Of a DNA stretch of 64,000 bases, positions 25,585 through 33,591 are shown one piece after another. The first letter of the stretch is position 1; each line of letters opens with the position of its first letter. A program made the position numbers and the translations under genes. Source of the stretch: Terriglobia bacterium (lineage in GTDB: Bacteria; Acidobacteriota; Terriglobia; UBA7540); the NCBI GenBank assembly GCA_020072925.1, contig JAIQGA010000002.1, positions 35,215-99,214 of the forward strand, written 5' to 3'. The notes under the pieces are model-generated. The model searched no databases and had not been told where the DNA came from. It was given only the letters and a program-made list of their open reading frames with translations.

Positions 25585-26271
25585 ATGAATGCCCCAAAAT
25601 CATATCTTCATTTCGATGGGAGCCAAAGCTACATCGAGATTCCGGACAGCTCTGACTTCAGCCTGACGACCACAGGAAGCCTGACGGTATCGGCATGGAT
25701 CAGGCCTGAGGTGCTCATCTTCCCAACCGCAGAAAAGGGATTCGTACATTGGATGGGTAAGGGTGAAGCGGGAAAGCAGGAGTGGGTCTTCCGCATGTAC
25801 AGTCAGGACAATAATGTGGGCAGGGACAACAGGATCAGCTTCTATGTTTTCAATCCGGAGGGTGGAGAAGGGATTGGAAGCTATTACCAGGACCCAAACA
25901 ACCCGGTCCAGGCTGGCGTGTGGCTGCACGCGGTGGGAGCGGCAGATACTGAGAGGACCTATATTTACATCAACGGCGCGCCGATTGATACCGACGTCTA
26001 TGCGGGACAAATTCAACCACAGCATGGGACAGCTCCGCTCCGGATCGGCACCCGCGACTTGAAGAGTTTTTTCGAGGGTGAGATACGCGAGGTCCGAATC
26101 TGGAACCGAAAACTGGCGGATGAGGAAGTGGCGGCATTATTCGCATCGGTCTCAGTGCCTCAGGATGGGCTAGTGGGGGAGTATTTGCTGACTCAAGATG
26201 TCGCCCCAGATACAGCAGAAGCGCACAACGGGGTCATCTACGGGGCAAATTGGATACCGCAAGGGAATTAG
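25585..26271 (+). CDS. LamG/concanavalin-like domain protein
   Basis: A 228-residue protein made almost entirely of one LamG-like jelly-roll domain. SYLHFDGSQSYIEIPDSSDF near the start is the typical first strand pair, TVSAWIRPE the second, and GEIREVRIWNRKLADEEVAAL the closing segment before a short tail. Such domains bind carbohydrates or proteins and are usually extracellular, but no signal peptide is seen. The ATG at 25585 follows AAAGGGA; a GTG at 25582 is equally in frame. It lies 99 bp after the fourth precursor-like gene on the same strand and converges with the LuxR regulator. It may be part of the same unit, but that is only positional. Confidence 0.8.
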   Translation: MNAPKSYLHFDGSQSYIEIPDSSDFSLTTTGSLTVSAWIRPEVLIFPTAEKGFVHWMGKGEAGKQEWVFRMYSQDNNVGRDNRISFYVFNPEGGEGIGSYYQDPNNPVQAGVWLHAVGAADTERTYIYINGAPIDTDVYAGQIQPQHGTAPLRIGTRDLKSFFEGEIREVRIWNRKLADEEVAALFASVSVPQDGLVGEYLLTQDVAPDTAEAHNGVIYGANWIPQGN

Positions 26272-26312
26272 GCCCCCGACTTCTTGGAATGGCGACAGCA
26301 GGCCACCCCTCA

Positions 26313-27005
26313 TCACGCCTTCAAGACCGATGGGCGTAAAGCTGGGAGCAACCCTTCAAGCCCGGACCGACTTGAACCGTCCTCAATGAGCTCGCGGCGG
26401 CTGGAGACCTGGAGTTTGGAGTAGATGTTGGAAAGGTGGAATTTCACGGTGCTTTCCTGAAGCTGCAGAATCTCAGCAATTTCCTTATTCGAGAGGCGAC
26501 GCTTAACGAGTTCAAGGATGTGAGCCTCTCGGTGAGTCAGGCCTACGCTGGTCGAAGAGCCTTTCAGATGCCCTTCGCGCGCGCACTGCACGTACTCGCG
26601 CAAGATCTCGCGAGGAATCCATAACCTTCCCAAAGCGACTGAATGAATGGCTGCAAGGAGAGATTGCCTCACCTCGTTGTAAGGCAGGAAACCGTCAATT
26701 TTGATCCAAAGCAGACGAAGCAAATCTTCGTTGCCGAGCTCGCGGTCGAGCACCACAAATCTGGCCTTGGGATAGTGGTATCGCAGCCGCCGTATGCACT
26801 CGCTCAGTGGAACCTGGAGGCCACAATTGTCGATGACGAAAATCGGCTCCGGAGGCTGGTCTTCGCGCGGGGCGGCGAGCGACTGGATTCTCACAATTTC
26901 AACCGTCGGGTCCTTGTGTACGATGGCTGACAGATATTCGAGCGCCAGGGGACTCTGCCCCACCAGACAAACCCGAAGTCGGACCTCGCGATTCCTGCGT
27001 GGCAT
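26313..27005 (-). CDS. LuxR-family regulator with degenerate receiver domain
   Basis: A 230-residue response-regulator-like protein. The start at 27005 (MPRRNREVRLRV) has AAGGGG upstream; the frame is open to 27158, but that ATG would lie at or before the predicted transcription start. Residues 10-125 look like a receiver domain, with CLVGQSPLALEYL and a possible phospho-acceptor Asp in FVIDNCG, but the conserved late Lys is missing (GFLPYNE), so phosphorylation is doubtful. The C-terminal LuxR helix-turn-helix (about 160-215) is complete: LTHREAHILELVKRRLSNKE and STVKFHLSNIYSKLQVSSR. It lies between the PatG-like/LamG genes and the 778-aa gene, so it could control either; no target site is identified. 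Confidence 0.85.
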   Translation of the reverse strand: MPRRNREVRLRVCLVGQSPLALEYLSAIVHKDPTVEIVRIQSLAAPREDQPPEPIFVIDNCGLQVPLSECIRRLRYHYPKARFVVLDRELGNEDLLRLLWIKIDGFLPYNEVRQSLLAAIHSVALGRLWIPREILREYVQCAREGHLKGSSTSVGLTHREAHILELVKRRLSNKEIAEILQLQESTVKFHLSNIYSKLQVSSRRELIEDGSSRSGLEGLLPALRPSVLKA

Positions 27006-27161
27006 GGCACCCCTTATCTTCTCAGGCAACACGCTGCACTCCAACTTGGGCAGGAGGGCGATGAGAGACCTACCCGACACCTGCTGTTGCCATTCCCTCG
27101 TGTGAAGAAACGAGTGACCTTCCTTCCCTTGTCCTATGTTTGGCCCTGGGTCCTGCATTTA

Positions 27162-27189
27162 AGATAAAACCTCAGGTCGGGATTGTCAA
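27162..27189 (-). promoter_or_regulatory. sigma70-like promoter for the LuxR regulator gene
   Basis: On the minus strand TTGACA (27184-27189) and TATCTT (27162-27167) are separated by 16 bp. The -35 box is perfect and the -10 box matches four of six positions. Transcription would begin near 27155, about 150 nt upstream of the chosen start at 27005, which argues against the longer reading frame from 27158. Confidence 0.5.
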
Positions 27190-27745
27190 CCAGCGAGGAG
27201 AGGATTACCTCGACCCCGCGGCGAGTCCGCCCCCGACCTTCTGGGGGTTGCTTCACGGTGGCGACCCGCCATAAGCTGTTGGTCAACCGCGATGAGGTTT
27301 CGAGAGCTTCTCATCGTCGGCCGCAGGTAGCGGGCATTCACACAATTCAGAACGGGGCCGTGGCTGTTTCAATCAGCAGTGTGTGCATGATTCTGAGCGT
27401 GGTGCGAATGCCGACCGTGGCCGTAAGGATTGGGTTTCGAAAACGGCTTTTTGCACAGGGCAAGGTGAGAAAAGGAAGGGGCCAGGAAAGCTCTCCGTTG
27501 AGCTTACACGTCAAAGCTCAGTAGTCCAGCTTAGATCAAGCTTCATCACTCTATCACGACGAGCGCAGGGCTGATCTAACTCTGAAAGCTCAAGGGCCAG
27601 GTCCCTGGATCAAGAAGAGGACTGGCTGTTGCAGTGAGAAGCACCCGCTTCGGACATAGGGATTCCGCACGAACGCTTCTGGTTTGTGGCGTGTCCCTTT
27701 ACCAGGATCTGATGGGTGCGAATCACCGAATCGAAGGAGGAAATC
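27190..27745. other. intergenic region upstream of the 778-aa gene
   Basis: About 550 bp without a supported gene. The plus-strand frame of 113 codons at 27183-27524 has no ribosome site or recognisable sequence. A GGAGG at about 27736-27740 belongs to the following gene. No promoter for that gene stands out. Confidence 0.35.
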
Positions 27746-30082
27746 ATGGCAGCACAAGACGATCCCACGAAGGGGCCAGTGTCTCCGCCAACCGCGGCGA
27801 TCGATGTGCCGACGGAACGGACAACCTTCAAGAGTTTAGTACTCGGCAATCCCAATTACTTTGGCACATTTCCCATCTTTCCTGGAAAGGTCGTCAAGCA
27901 GTTGAGCGGCAACACGACCTTCGAGGAGTTGACCTGCCTGGGTCTCAATCCCGGCGCCAATAAACTCGAGGCCGCGGTCAACATCAAGCAGCACTCTGGG
28001 TACGGCACCGATGCCTGCGGCGCGGGCACCACCGAATATGTGCGTTTCTTCGTGCACGATGCCACCGGCTGGCACGACCTGGGTCTGAGCACGGTTCAGG
28101 TCTACAACCTGGCCGGCACGCTCCCCCTGAGTTACTCGGTCTCTGCGGATTTTAGTGAGGCTCGCAAGTTCTGCCTGACCGAGAATATCGTCCAGGTCCG
28201 CGCCATCCTTTCCTGGGAATGGGAACCGACTCCGGGCGATCCCAACTTCATTCCGGTTTGGGGTAATGTCGTCAACGCCCGCGTGCAGGTCCAGCCATTC
28301 CTCCTGCTCGATGTCCCGATTGCCGAGCTGATTGCCGAAAAGGCGCTCTCCATTGATCCCGGGATAATCAAAGACGTTGATGTGAGCCAGCCGTTGCCGG
28401 CATTTCCACCCAAACCTCTGGCCTATGCTGAGCTGAAGGCCCTGTACGCGGACAAGAAGGTCCCGGGTCATCGCTTCGGGTTCAGCGATGCGACCAAGCT
28501 CTCACAGGCGCCCCTCACCGTAGCGCTGCCTCCCCTGGCGGCTGCGGCGCACGAAAAGCCCGCTCCCAAGCCAAAGGCAGACCTGAAACCGAGTGCGACC
28601 GTGAGCTTGCTGGCCGGCGACGAATTGGCTGCCATTCTGGCGGGCATTGCTGCCACCAGCGGCGACACAACTTTCGAGCAACTGACCTGCGCCGCCTACA
28701 ATCCCCAGACGCGGGAACTGGAAGGCGTGATTCAGGTGAAGCTGAGCAGCGGCTATTCGGGAGGCTTATGCACGCCCGGCAGCACCGAGTACGTGGCTTT
28801 CTACGCCTTCTTCGGTGGGGTCTGGAATGCCTTGGGAACGGCGCAGGTCCAGGTGCACGATCTCGCCGCGGCCACCCCGGCAAACCCCGTCAGCTACGCG
28901 GTGTTCCGCCTTTCCAATCTGACCTCCATGCCCTGCCAGAGTCTCGTCGGCGTCCCGTTGCGCGCCATCCTCTCCTGGCAGACGCCCCCGACGGGTCCCA
29001 ACTTTATCCCGGTGTGGGGCAACGTGGTCAATACCTCGGTTCAGCCGCAGATCGCCGCGGTGGATGGCGAACAGATGCGCCTGATGCGCATCGGTCGAGT
29101 AACCATTAGCGGCATCAGTAATCTGACCGGCCTTGCTAATCCCACGGGAGTGGCGGGCGATTGTCCGATCCAGGGTCCGCTGAATCTCGGGGACGATTGT
29201 CCCTTCGGCGGCGAAACGATTGCGGAGGGCGATTTCATCCCCAAGATCGACGTCTTCGATCACACGACCGGCATGGTCTTGCCCGGCGCCAAGCCCATCA
29301 TCTACCAGGCCTGGGTGACCCCGAGTGGCGGGGCTCCCTTCCAGCTCACCAACTCCTTCGGCATCGAGCTCTTCCCGCCCAGCGCCCTGAACCCAGTGTT
29401 CATGGTGCAGGCGGTCACTCCGCCTCCGGGTCCGGTCCCGGGTGGCGTCCCAGGGACGCAGTACTACACCTACATGGAGTCGGATTTGCAGGCGGTGAAT
29501 CCGCGCACGCTGGCGGTGTTTGAGGCCGGCGGGTTGCCGGAGGGCAATTACACCATCGAAATCCGCGGGTTCAAGTGGGATGGCGTGGCCAACTACGTGG
29601 CCATCCCGCCGAAGAGCAAGATGATCCATGTCTACAACGGCTATCCGCACTTCGAGCTGACCACCGGCGGAGTCCTGGTCCAAGAGTTCCGGCCGGAGGT
29701 ACACATAACTCTCACGTCTCCCTCGGGAGACTGCGGCGATGTGCAGGTGGGCCAGACTGTCACCGGAAGCTACAGCGTAACGGACAACTTCTTCAGCCAA
29801 GTCCTTATCGCTCTGGTTCCCATCACGGTTGGAGGAGTTCCCCAACCGGAGAACCCCGTGGTGCTGTCTGGCGCCAACTACGGAACAAGCCAGGTGCTGT
29901 ACGACGGTACCAACACCGGCGGAACCAGCGGGACCTTCACCTTGTCTACCGCCGGAATGACGCCCTGCGGTTACACGATCCTGCTACAGGCATGGGACCG
30001 CGCACTGGTGAGCAGTTCCTGCTCCGGGCACTACAACGAAATGGGGGTCGGCTTCTGTCTGCGGGCGCCACAGCCGAAATAG
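27746..30082 (+). CDS. hypothetical protein with two copies of a ~130-aa repeat
   Basis: A 778-residue protein whose ATG at 27746 follows GAAGGAGGAAATC. I do not recognise a named family. Two copies of a domain of about 130 residues lie at about 54-185 and 305-434. Both contain TTFE(E/Q)LTC, a G(Y)...C.(G/P)G(T/S)TEYV core, a W-x-x-LG segment and an identical NFIPVWGNVVN. The linker between them is Pro/Lys/Ala-rich. The C-terminal part (about 450-778) has beta-sandwich features, conserved paired Cys (CPIQGPLNLGDDCPFGG) and an ending rich in Cys and aromatic residues. No signal peptide is evident. It is the first gene of a plus-strand group with the DUF1360 and MCCGQ proteins, though a strong hairpin separates them. 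The structural role is unknown. Confidence 0.75.
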   Translation: MAAQDDPTKGPVSPPTAAIDVPTERTTFKSLVLGNPNYFGTFPIFPGKVVKQLSGNTTFEELTCLGLNPGANKLEAAVNIKQHSGYGTDACGAGTTEYVRFFVHDATGWHDLGLSTVQVYNLAGTLPLSYSVSADFSEARKFCLTENIVQVRAILSWEWEPTPGDPNFIPVWGNVVNARVQVQPFLLLDVPIAELIAEKALSIDPGIIKDVDVSQPLPAFPPKPLAYAELKALYADKKVPGHRFGFSDATKLSQAPLTVALPPLAAAAHEKPAPKPKADLKPSATVSLLAGDELAAILAGIAATSGDTTFEQLTCAAYNPQTRELEGVIQVKLSSGYSGGLCTPGSTEYVAFYAFFGGVWNALGTAQVQVHDLAAATPANPVSYAVFRLSNLTSMPCQSLVGVPLRAILSWQTPPTGPNFIPVWGNVVNTSVQPQIAAVDGEQMRLMRIGRVTISGISNLTGLANPTGVAGDCPIQGPLNLGDDCPFGGETIAEGDFIPKIDVFDHTTGMVLPGAKPIIYQAWVTPSGGAPFQLTNSFGIELFPPSALNPVFMVQAVTPPPGPVPGGVPGTQYYTYMESDLQAVNPRTLAVFEAGGLPEGNYTIEIRGFKWDGVANYVAIPPKSKMIHVYNGYPHFELTTGGVLVQEFRPEVHITLTSPSGDCGDVQVGQTVTGSYSVTDNFFSQVLIALVPITVGGVPQPENPVVLSGANYGTSQVLYDGTNTGGTSGTFTLSTAGMTPCGYTILLQAWDRALVSSSCSGHYNEMGVGFCLRAPQPK

Positions 30083-30099
30083 CCTTTTCGCCCGCTAAC

Positions 30100-30133
30100 C
30101 GCAGCGGGCAGGGATTGCTCCCTGCCCGCTGCG
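30100..30133 (+). terminator. strong hairpin after the 778-aa gene
   Basis: Arms at 30100-30114 and 30119-30133 pair perfectly over 15 bp around a TTGC loop. It begins 18 bp after the stop codon of the twin-repeat gene. The following bases (CTTGTTG) are only mildly T-rich, so it may work as an intrinsic terminator, an attenuator or an RNA-stabilising stem before the DUF1360 gene. Confidence 0.6.
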
Positions 30134-30162
30134 CTTGTTGCGGCGATTTCACATCGCCAAAA

Positions 30163-30594
30163 GTGCGAGACAAATTGCAAGGCGAACTGACCTTTTGGAT
30201 CCGGTTTGTACTGGCCGCCCTTGCGACATGGCGGGTAACGCATCTGTTGTCGAGCGAGGACGGTCCGTGGGATCTCATCGCGAAGTTCCGTGCACGGCTG
30301 GGCCGGGGGGCGGTGGGGAAGCTGATGGACTGCTTTAACTGCCTCAGCTTCTGGATTGCGGCTCCGGCAGCGCTCTTCGTGTCGTTGCGGGCGCTTGACT
30401 GGCTGATGAGTTGGTTGGCGCTCTCCGGCGCAGCCTGCTTGCTCGAACGCCTAGGGCGCGAACCAATTGTTATTCAGCCCCTCGCAGAGACAGGGGAAGG
30501 AGAAACGGACAATGTGCTGCGGCCAGAAACGGACAGGTCTGCGGAGCGCTCCACGGACAGAGACCACGACGCCATTACGGCAAAGAATCTCTGA
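30163..30594 (+). CDS. DUF1360-type small membrane protein
   Basis: About 143 residues from a GTG at 30163; the start is uncertain (TTG at 30175 also possible, neither with a good ribosome site). The core reads FWIRFVLAALATWRVTHLL, SSEDGPWDLIAKFRARLGRG, LMDCFNCLSFWIAAPAALFV and SWLALSGAACLLERLG. This matches the DUF1360 pattern as I recognise it, with two or three hydrophobic membrane segments and the conserved EDGPWD and MDCFxCLSxW boxes. The charged C-terminal tail beyond the domain (about 30 residues) overlaps the next gene by 83 bp in another frame. No biochemical function is established for the family. Confidence 0.75.
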   Translation: MRDKLQGELTFWIRFVLAALATWRVTHLLSSEDGPWDLIAKFRARLGRGAVGKLMDCFNCLSFWIAAPAALFVSLRALDWLMSWLALSGAACLLERLGREPIVIQPLAETGEGETDNVLRPETDRSAERSTDRDHDAITAKNL

Positions 30595-30811
30595 GGCTTT
30601 CCGAGTCCCCGGTGCGGCGTCACAGTTGCTCGCCGCGAACGGGATGCCGCAGTCCGCGGTACCCCTCCGCTACTCTCAAAACTCACCGATTCGCGTGCGG
30701 GGCCCGGTCACCGGTCGCCAGTACGAGTTTAGAGCGGGTCACTCGATTCAACAGGTCGACCCCAGGGACGCGCCGGCGCTCTTGCGCGTACCGTATTTCC
30801 GACTGGTGTGA
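30512..30811 (+). CDS. small conserved protein starting MCCGQ
   Basis: A 99-residue protein starting at ATG 30512, with AAGGAG in good position, inside the end of the DUF1360 gene. It begins MCCGQKRTGLRS, continues with a low-complexity Thr/Arg/Ala segment, and ends in a conserved-looking block: IRVRGPVTGRQYEFRAGH followed by VDPRDAPALLRVPYFR. From memory, similar CCGQ proteins follow DUF1360 genes in other genomes. The N-terminal CC pair may bind metal. The 83-bp overlap with the preceding gene suggests translational coupling. Function unknown. Confidence 0.65.
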   Translation: MCCGQKRTGLRSAPRTETTTPLRQRISEAFRVPGAASQLLAANGMPQSAVPLRYSQNSPIRVRGPVTGRQYEFRAGHSIQQVDPRDAPALLRVPYFRLV

Positions 30812-31291
30812 TAGATGTCACTGTAAGCACCATCGCCATCATGGAGCAGATAGTATGGGCCGTGTCCCACAGGAAGGCCTCGGAAGTCTACTGGGCCGTA
30901 TGTTCTGAGGTGGGACAGGCGGCGACGTTGAAATGATTCACAGCGCACCCATAATGCGCCGACCCACTCCAGGAGTCGGCGTGTGTAGCCCTATGGAATT
31001 TGGCGGCAGCACCCAGTGCTCAAATCCACCGTGGAGAACTGGGCCGCGGTCCCCTCGCGTTGCAGCCCTAGACCTCCCTTTGTGCCCCGACTTTTGGAAG
31101 ACTCGGTGAAAACCCATCGAGTTGGAACACCCCTCAGAGCACCGCGGACACACGTCGATCTAACTCATTTAGCCCACGTTGGTTACACTTCAAGGGAAGC
31201 CCAACCTACTGCTGTTTAGCCGGTTGCCCTACCCGCTGTCGGCGACTCCTTAAATTGCCGCGACCTGCGACCCCAGGCGAGGCAGGACGGA
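30812..31291. other. intergenic region, nothing recognised
   Basis: About 480 bp with no supported gene. Short frames on both strands lack ribosome sites and family features. The region ends at the hairpin and tRNA remnant that mark a probable integration boundary. Confidence 0.35.
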
Positions 31292-31324
31292 ATTCCGGGT
31301 TTTGATTTTGAAAAAACCTGGAAT
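31292..31324 (-). terminator. hairpin downstream of the tRNA remnant
   Basis: Arms at 31292-31303 and 31313-31324 form a 12-bp stem with one G-U pair and a 9-nt loop. On the minus strand it lies 42 bp beyond the 3' CCA of the tRNA-Lys remnant, where a tRNA terminator would be expected. This suggests that the chromosome to the left of the remnant is the original flank of a tRNA gene. Confidence 0.45.
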
Positions 31325-31365
31325 GGGTACGCATCCTGAACCTAACTCATTCCTCTGGAAAGGGC

Positions 31366-31410
31366 TGGTGAGCCGTGAGGGAATCGAACCCCCAACCTAC
31401 TGATTAAGAG
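31366..31410 (-). other. 3' half of a tRNA-Lys gene (candidate attachment-site scar)
   Basis: Read on the minus strand, these 45 bases run from the anticodon loop (CTCTTAA, anticodon CTT) through the variable loop, the T arm with GGTTCGATTCC, and the acceptor end to CCA. The 5' half (acceptor 5' strand, D arm, anticodon 5' strand) is absent: the bases upstream cannot pair with the acceptor or anticodon stems. Isolated tRNA 3' halves of this length are the usual duplicated core left when an integrase inserts an element into a tRNA gene. On this strand the element would lie 5' of the remnant, that is, to the right in this window. Confidence 0.75.
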
Positions 31411-31586
31411 GCAACTAAGCTTTTTCCATTCCTTACTCCTTTCTCCATTCTTTCCATAACGTTACATCAATTCAGGGTTTCTGCTTTCGCTCAGAAGCTC
31501 GAACCCGTTTTCTTACAGTTACATGCGATGAAAACACCGTTCTGCAACGGTTTTGCTACGTTCCGCACCTTAGAACCCAAGAATGG
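31411..31586. other. AT-richer flank of the attachment-site remnant
   Basis: This stretch is visibly richer in T and A than its surroundings and has no gene. It holds short repeats such as GTTACAT (twice) and a GCTACGTT, plus an ACCGTT...AACGGT inverted pair. That layout is reminiscent of integrase arm sites next to att cores, but no binding site can be assigned from sequence alone. Confidence 0.3.
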
Positions 31587-31627
31587 GGGCCGGGAGTGAT
31601 CCTCTTCCAGCACGTCACTCCCGGCCC
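31587..31627 (-). terminator. strong hairpin, possible terminator of the minus-strand sugar genes
   Basis: Arms at 31587-31599 and 31615-31627 are perfect 13-bp inverted repeats around a 15-nt loop. It lies 156 bp beyond the stop of the GH32 gene, the last gene of the minus-strand run. There is no clear T-run after the stem on that strand, so the call as a terminator is tentative. Confidence 0.45.
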
Positions 31628-31782
31628 GCTTTCTGTTCGATCCTCGATCCTGTTTTCCGGTTTTACGGGGAATCCGGGGATCTTGTGCTCCAGTTCATTC
31701 TCACAAAAATTTCAACATCCTCCGGTGACCGCGCGCAAGCGGCTTCCTGCTTGGCCCGCCACACCTGCCAGCGGAATGCACC

Positions 31783-33366
31783 TCAGGTAGTGAGACGGTC
31801 GTGAGAGATGGGATTCATTTCGAAGATGTCGAGGGATTTTACACCTACAGCACCTCCCTTGGCGAAGAGCGCCACGCCCAGACTTTCGGTCCCTGAAGGA
31901 TAAATGCGTCCTGTCAAACAGGAGCGGCCGTTGGCGAAAATCTCGATGACAGAACAATCGAGGAATATTGAGAGCTTCTCCGTCCTTCCTTTCGAAAACT
32001 GAAACGATTCCGGCATCTTCTGGACACGGTGAAAGTCCTCAGGATTCCGGCTCGAGCGGCGAGTGTCCAACACTAAAGCTCGCGACCGGCGTAGGCACGA
32101 AATACCCGTCTCCTCGGTCGAATCCCGCGAGCGGCGAACCTTCACCCCAAACCCCTCGGCGCTGCCCGGCTCAAACTCGATTTCGATCTCGAGTCCGTCA
32201 CCTCCGACCGCAGGTAACACTTTCTCGGACGAAACCTCCAGTTCGCTCCAGTGGTGGGGTTGGCCGCGAAGGATGGCGATTTCCGGCGCCGGCTTGATGT
32301 CTAGCGCGCCACCATCTCCCGGCATCATGACACGCGGGACGGACATGACTCCTGCCCAACCGGCAGCGCTGTAGGCGGCCTCGCTGCGCCCCTCGCGAAT
32401 CCATCCCCAAAGGACGCGCCGGTTTTGGGCGTCCACGAAACTCTTTGCGGCGTAGTAGAGATCGCCGTCAACCCATCCCTGCTGCTCACACTTGAACTTG
32501 CGATCCCTGTAACGGCCAATCATCTGAGCGACCCCGCCCTGCGTGGAGACCAGCAAAGCATGTCTGTCACCCACCGGGAAGAAATCCGGACACTCCCACA
32601 TGTCCCCGGCCCTGACGGCATCATACTTCTCACCGGGCTTAGGCTCGTAGGCAACGAACGGCGGTCCTTCCGCCAGCGTATGATTGTAACGCCAGTGGTG
32701 GAGATCCCGGGTGGTGTAGAGCAGCACTCTGCCACCCCCGCCGCGAACGCCCGCGCCAATACTCATCAGCCAATCGTTGCCCTCCTTCCAAATGGAAGGA
32801 TCTCTGAAGCCGGTTACGTGAAGACCGGTAGGGGGAGCAGGCACGACAGGATTCCCCTTGAACTTCCTCCACGTCAGCAGTTGCGGATCGTCACTCAGAG
32901 CCATACATTGCGTCTCGGGTGATACGCCGGTGTAAATCAAGTGAGGTGTCTGGTTGTGAACGAAAGCTGAGCCCGAAAAACATCCATCCTTGTCGGGACC
33001 ATCCGGCGTTGGCGCGAGGGCAATGGGCTGATGCTTCCAATGGATCAGGTCAACGCTAGTCGCGTGACCCCAGTGCATTTCGCCCCAGACGGCAGCGCTG
33101 GGGTTGAATTGATAAAACAGGTGATAGGTTCCCTGCCAATAGATTGGCCCGTTCGGATCGTTCATCCAGTGGGCTGGCGGAAGGAAGTGGTAGCGTGGAC
33201 GGTTGGGATCATCGGCGAGCCTCTCTGCCAGGGCCCGGACGCTGCCACCTTGCGCGGTGTGGAAGGCGTGCCGGGTCAGAATTCCCAGGCCGGCACAACC
33301 CACCGCCCCTGTCAGGAAATCACGTCGATCAATTCCGAGAGTCTTGGTGCTCCTCGCGGTTCTCAC
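31783..33366 (-). CDS. exported GH32 glycosidase (levanase/invertase family)
   Basis: A 527-residue GH32 enzyme; the family hydrolyses beta-fructofuranosides (sucrose, inulin, levan). The start is GTG at 33366 after GGAGAG. Residues 10-35 form a Tat-type signal (DRRDFLTGAVGCAGLG). The five-bladed propeller shows WMNDPNG at 67-73 with the nucleophile Asp70, GCFSGSAF, the transition-state Asp in FRDPSIW and the acid/base Glu in DMWECPDFF. A C-terminal beta-sandwich follows, with a FLDCSVIEIFANG segment typical of the family. It is the last gene of the minus-strand sugar cluster. With GH172 nearby, fructan-derived sugars are one possible substrate; a related furanoside is another. Confidence 0.92.
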   Translation of the reverse strand: MRTARSTKTLGIDRRDFLTGAVGCAGLGILTRHAFHTAQGGSVRALAERLADDPNRPRYHFLPPAHWMNDPNGPIYWQGTYHLFYQFNPSAAVWGEMHWGHATSVDLIHWKHQPIALAPTPDGPDKDGCFSGSAFVHNQTPHLIYTGVSPETQCMALSDDPQLLTWRKFKGNPVVPAPPTGLHVTGFRDPSIWKEGNDWLMSIGAGVRGGGGRVLLYTTRDLHHWRYNHTLAEGPPFVAYEPKPGEKYDAVRAGDMWECPDFFPVGDRHALLVSTQGGVAQMIGRYRDRKFKCEQQGWVDGDLYYAAKSFVDAQNRRVLWGWIREGRSEAAYSAAGWAGVMSVPRVMMPGDGGALDIKPAPEIAILRGQPHHWSELEVSSEKVLPAVGGDGLEIEIEFEPGSAEGFGVKVRRSRDSTEETGISCLRRSRALVLDTRRSSRNPEDFHRVQKMPESFQFSKGRTEKLSIFLDCSVIEIFANGRSCLTGRIYPSGTESLGVALFAKGGAVGVKSLDIFEMNPISHDRLTT

Positions 33367-33591
33367 TATGCTCTCCTATTCGAATTCCAGGCCAACTGGA
33401 GATTCAGCTCAGGGCTTGCGGGACTTGTGCCGAAATCCTTGCCGTCTTGTACTCCATAACCCGCAAATCCAACAACGCCGATCCGAGTTGGCAAGAGAAA
33501 TGACTGTGCAAGGGGCAGGCTCCTCGGAAGGCCAGGAGCTCCCGGCCATACATGGGTTTCTAGCAAAGGTCGCCATCCTCTGGCTGCGACC

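Noticed and set aside
31366..31410. Complete tRNA-Lys gene
   Set aside because: Only the 3' half is present; the 5' acceptor strand, D arm and 5' anticodon strand are missing and the upstream bases do not pair.
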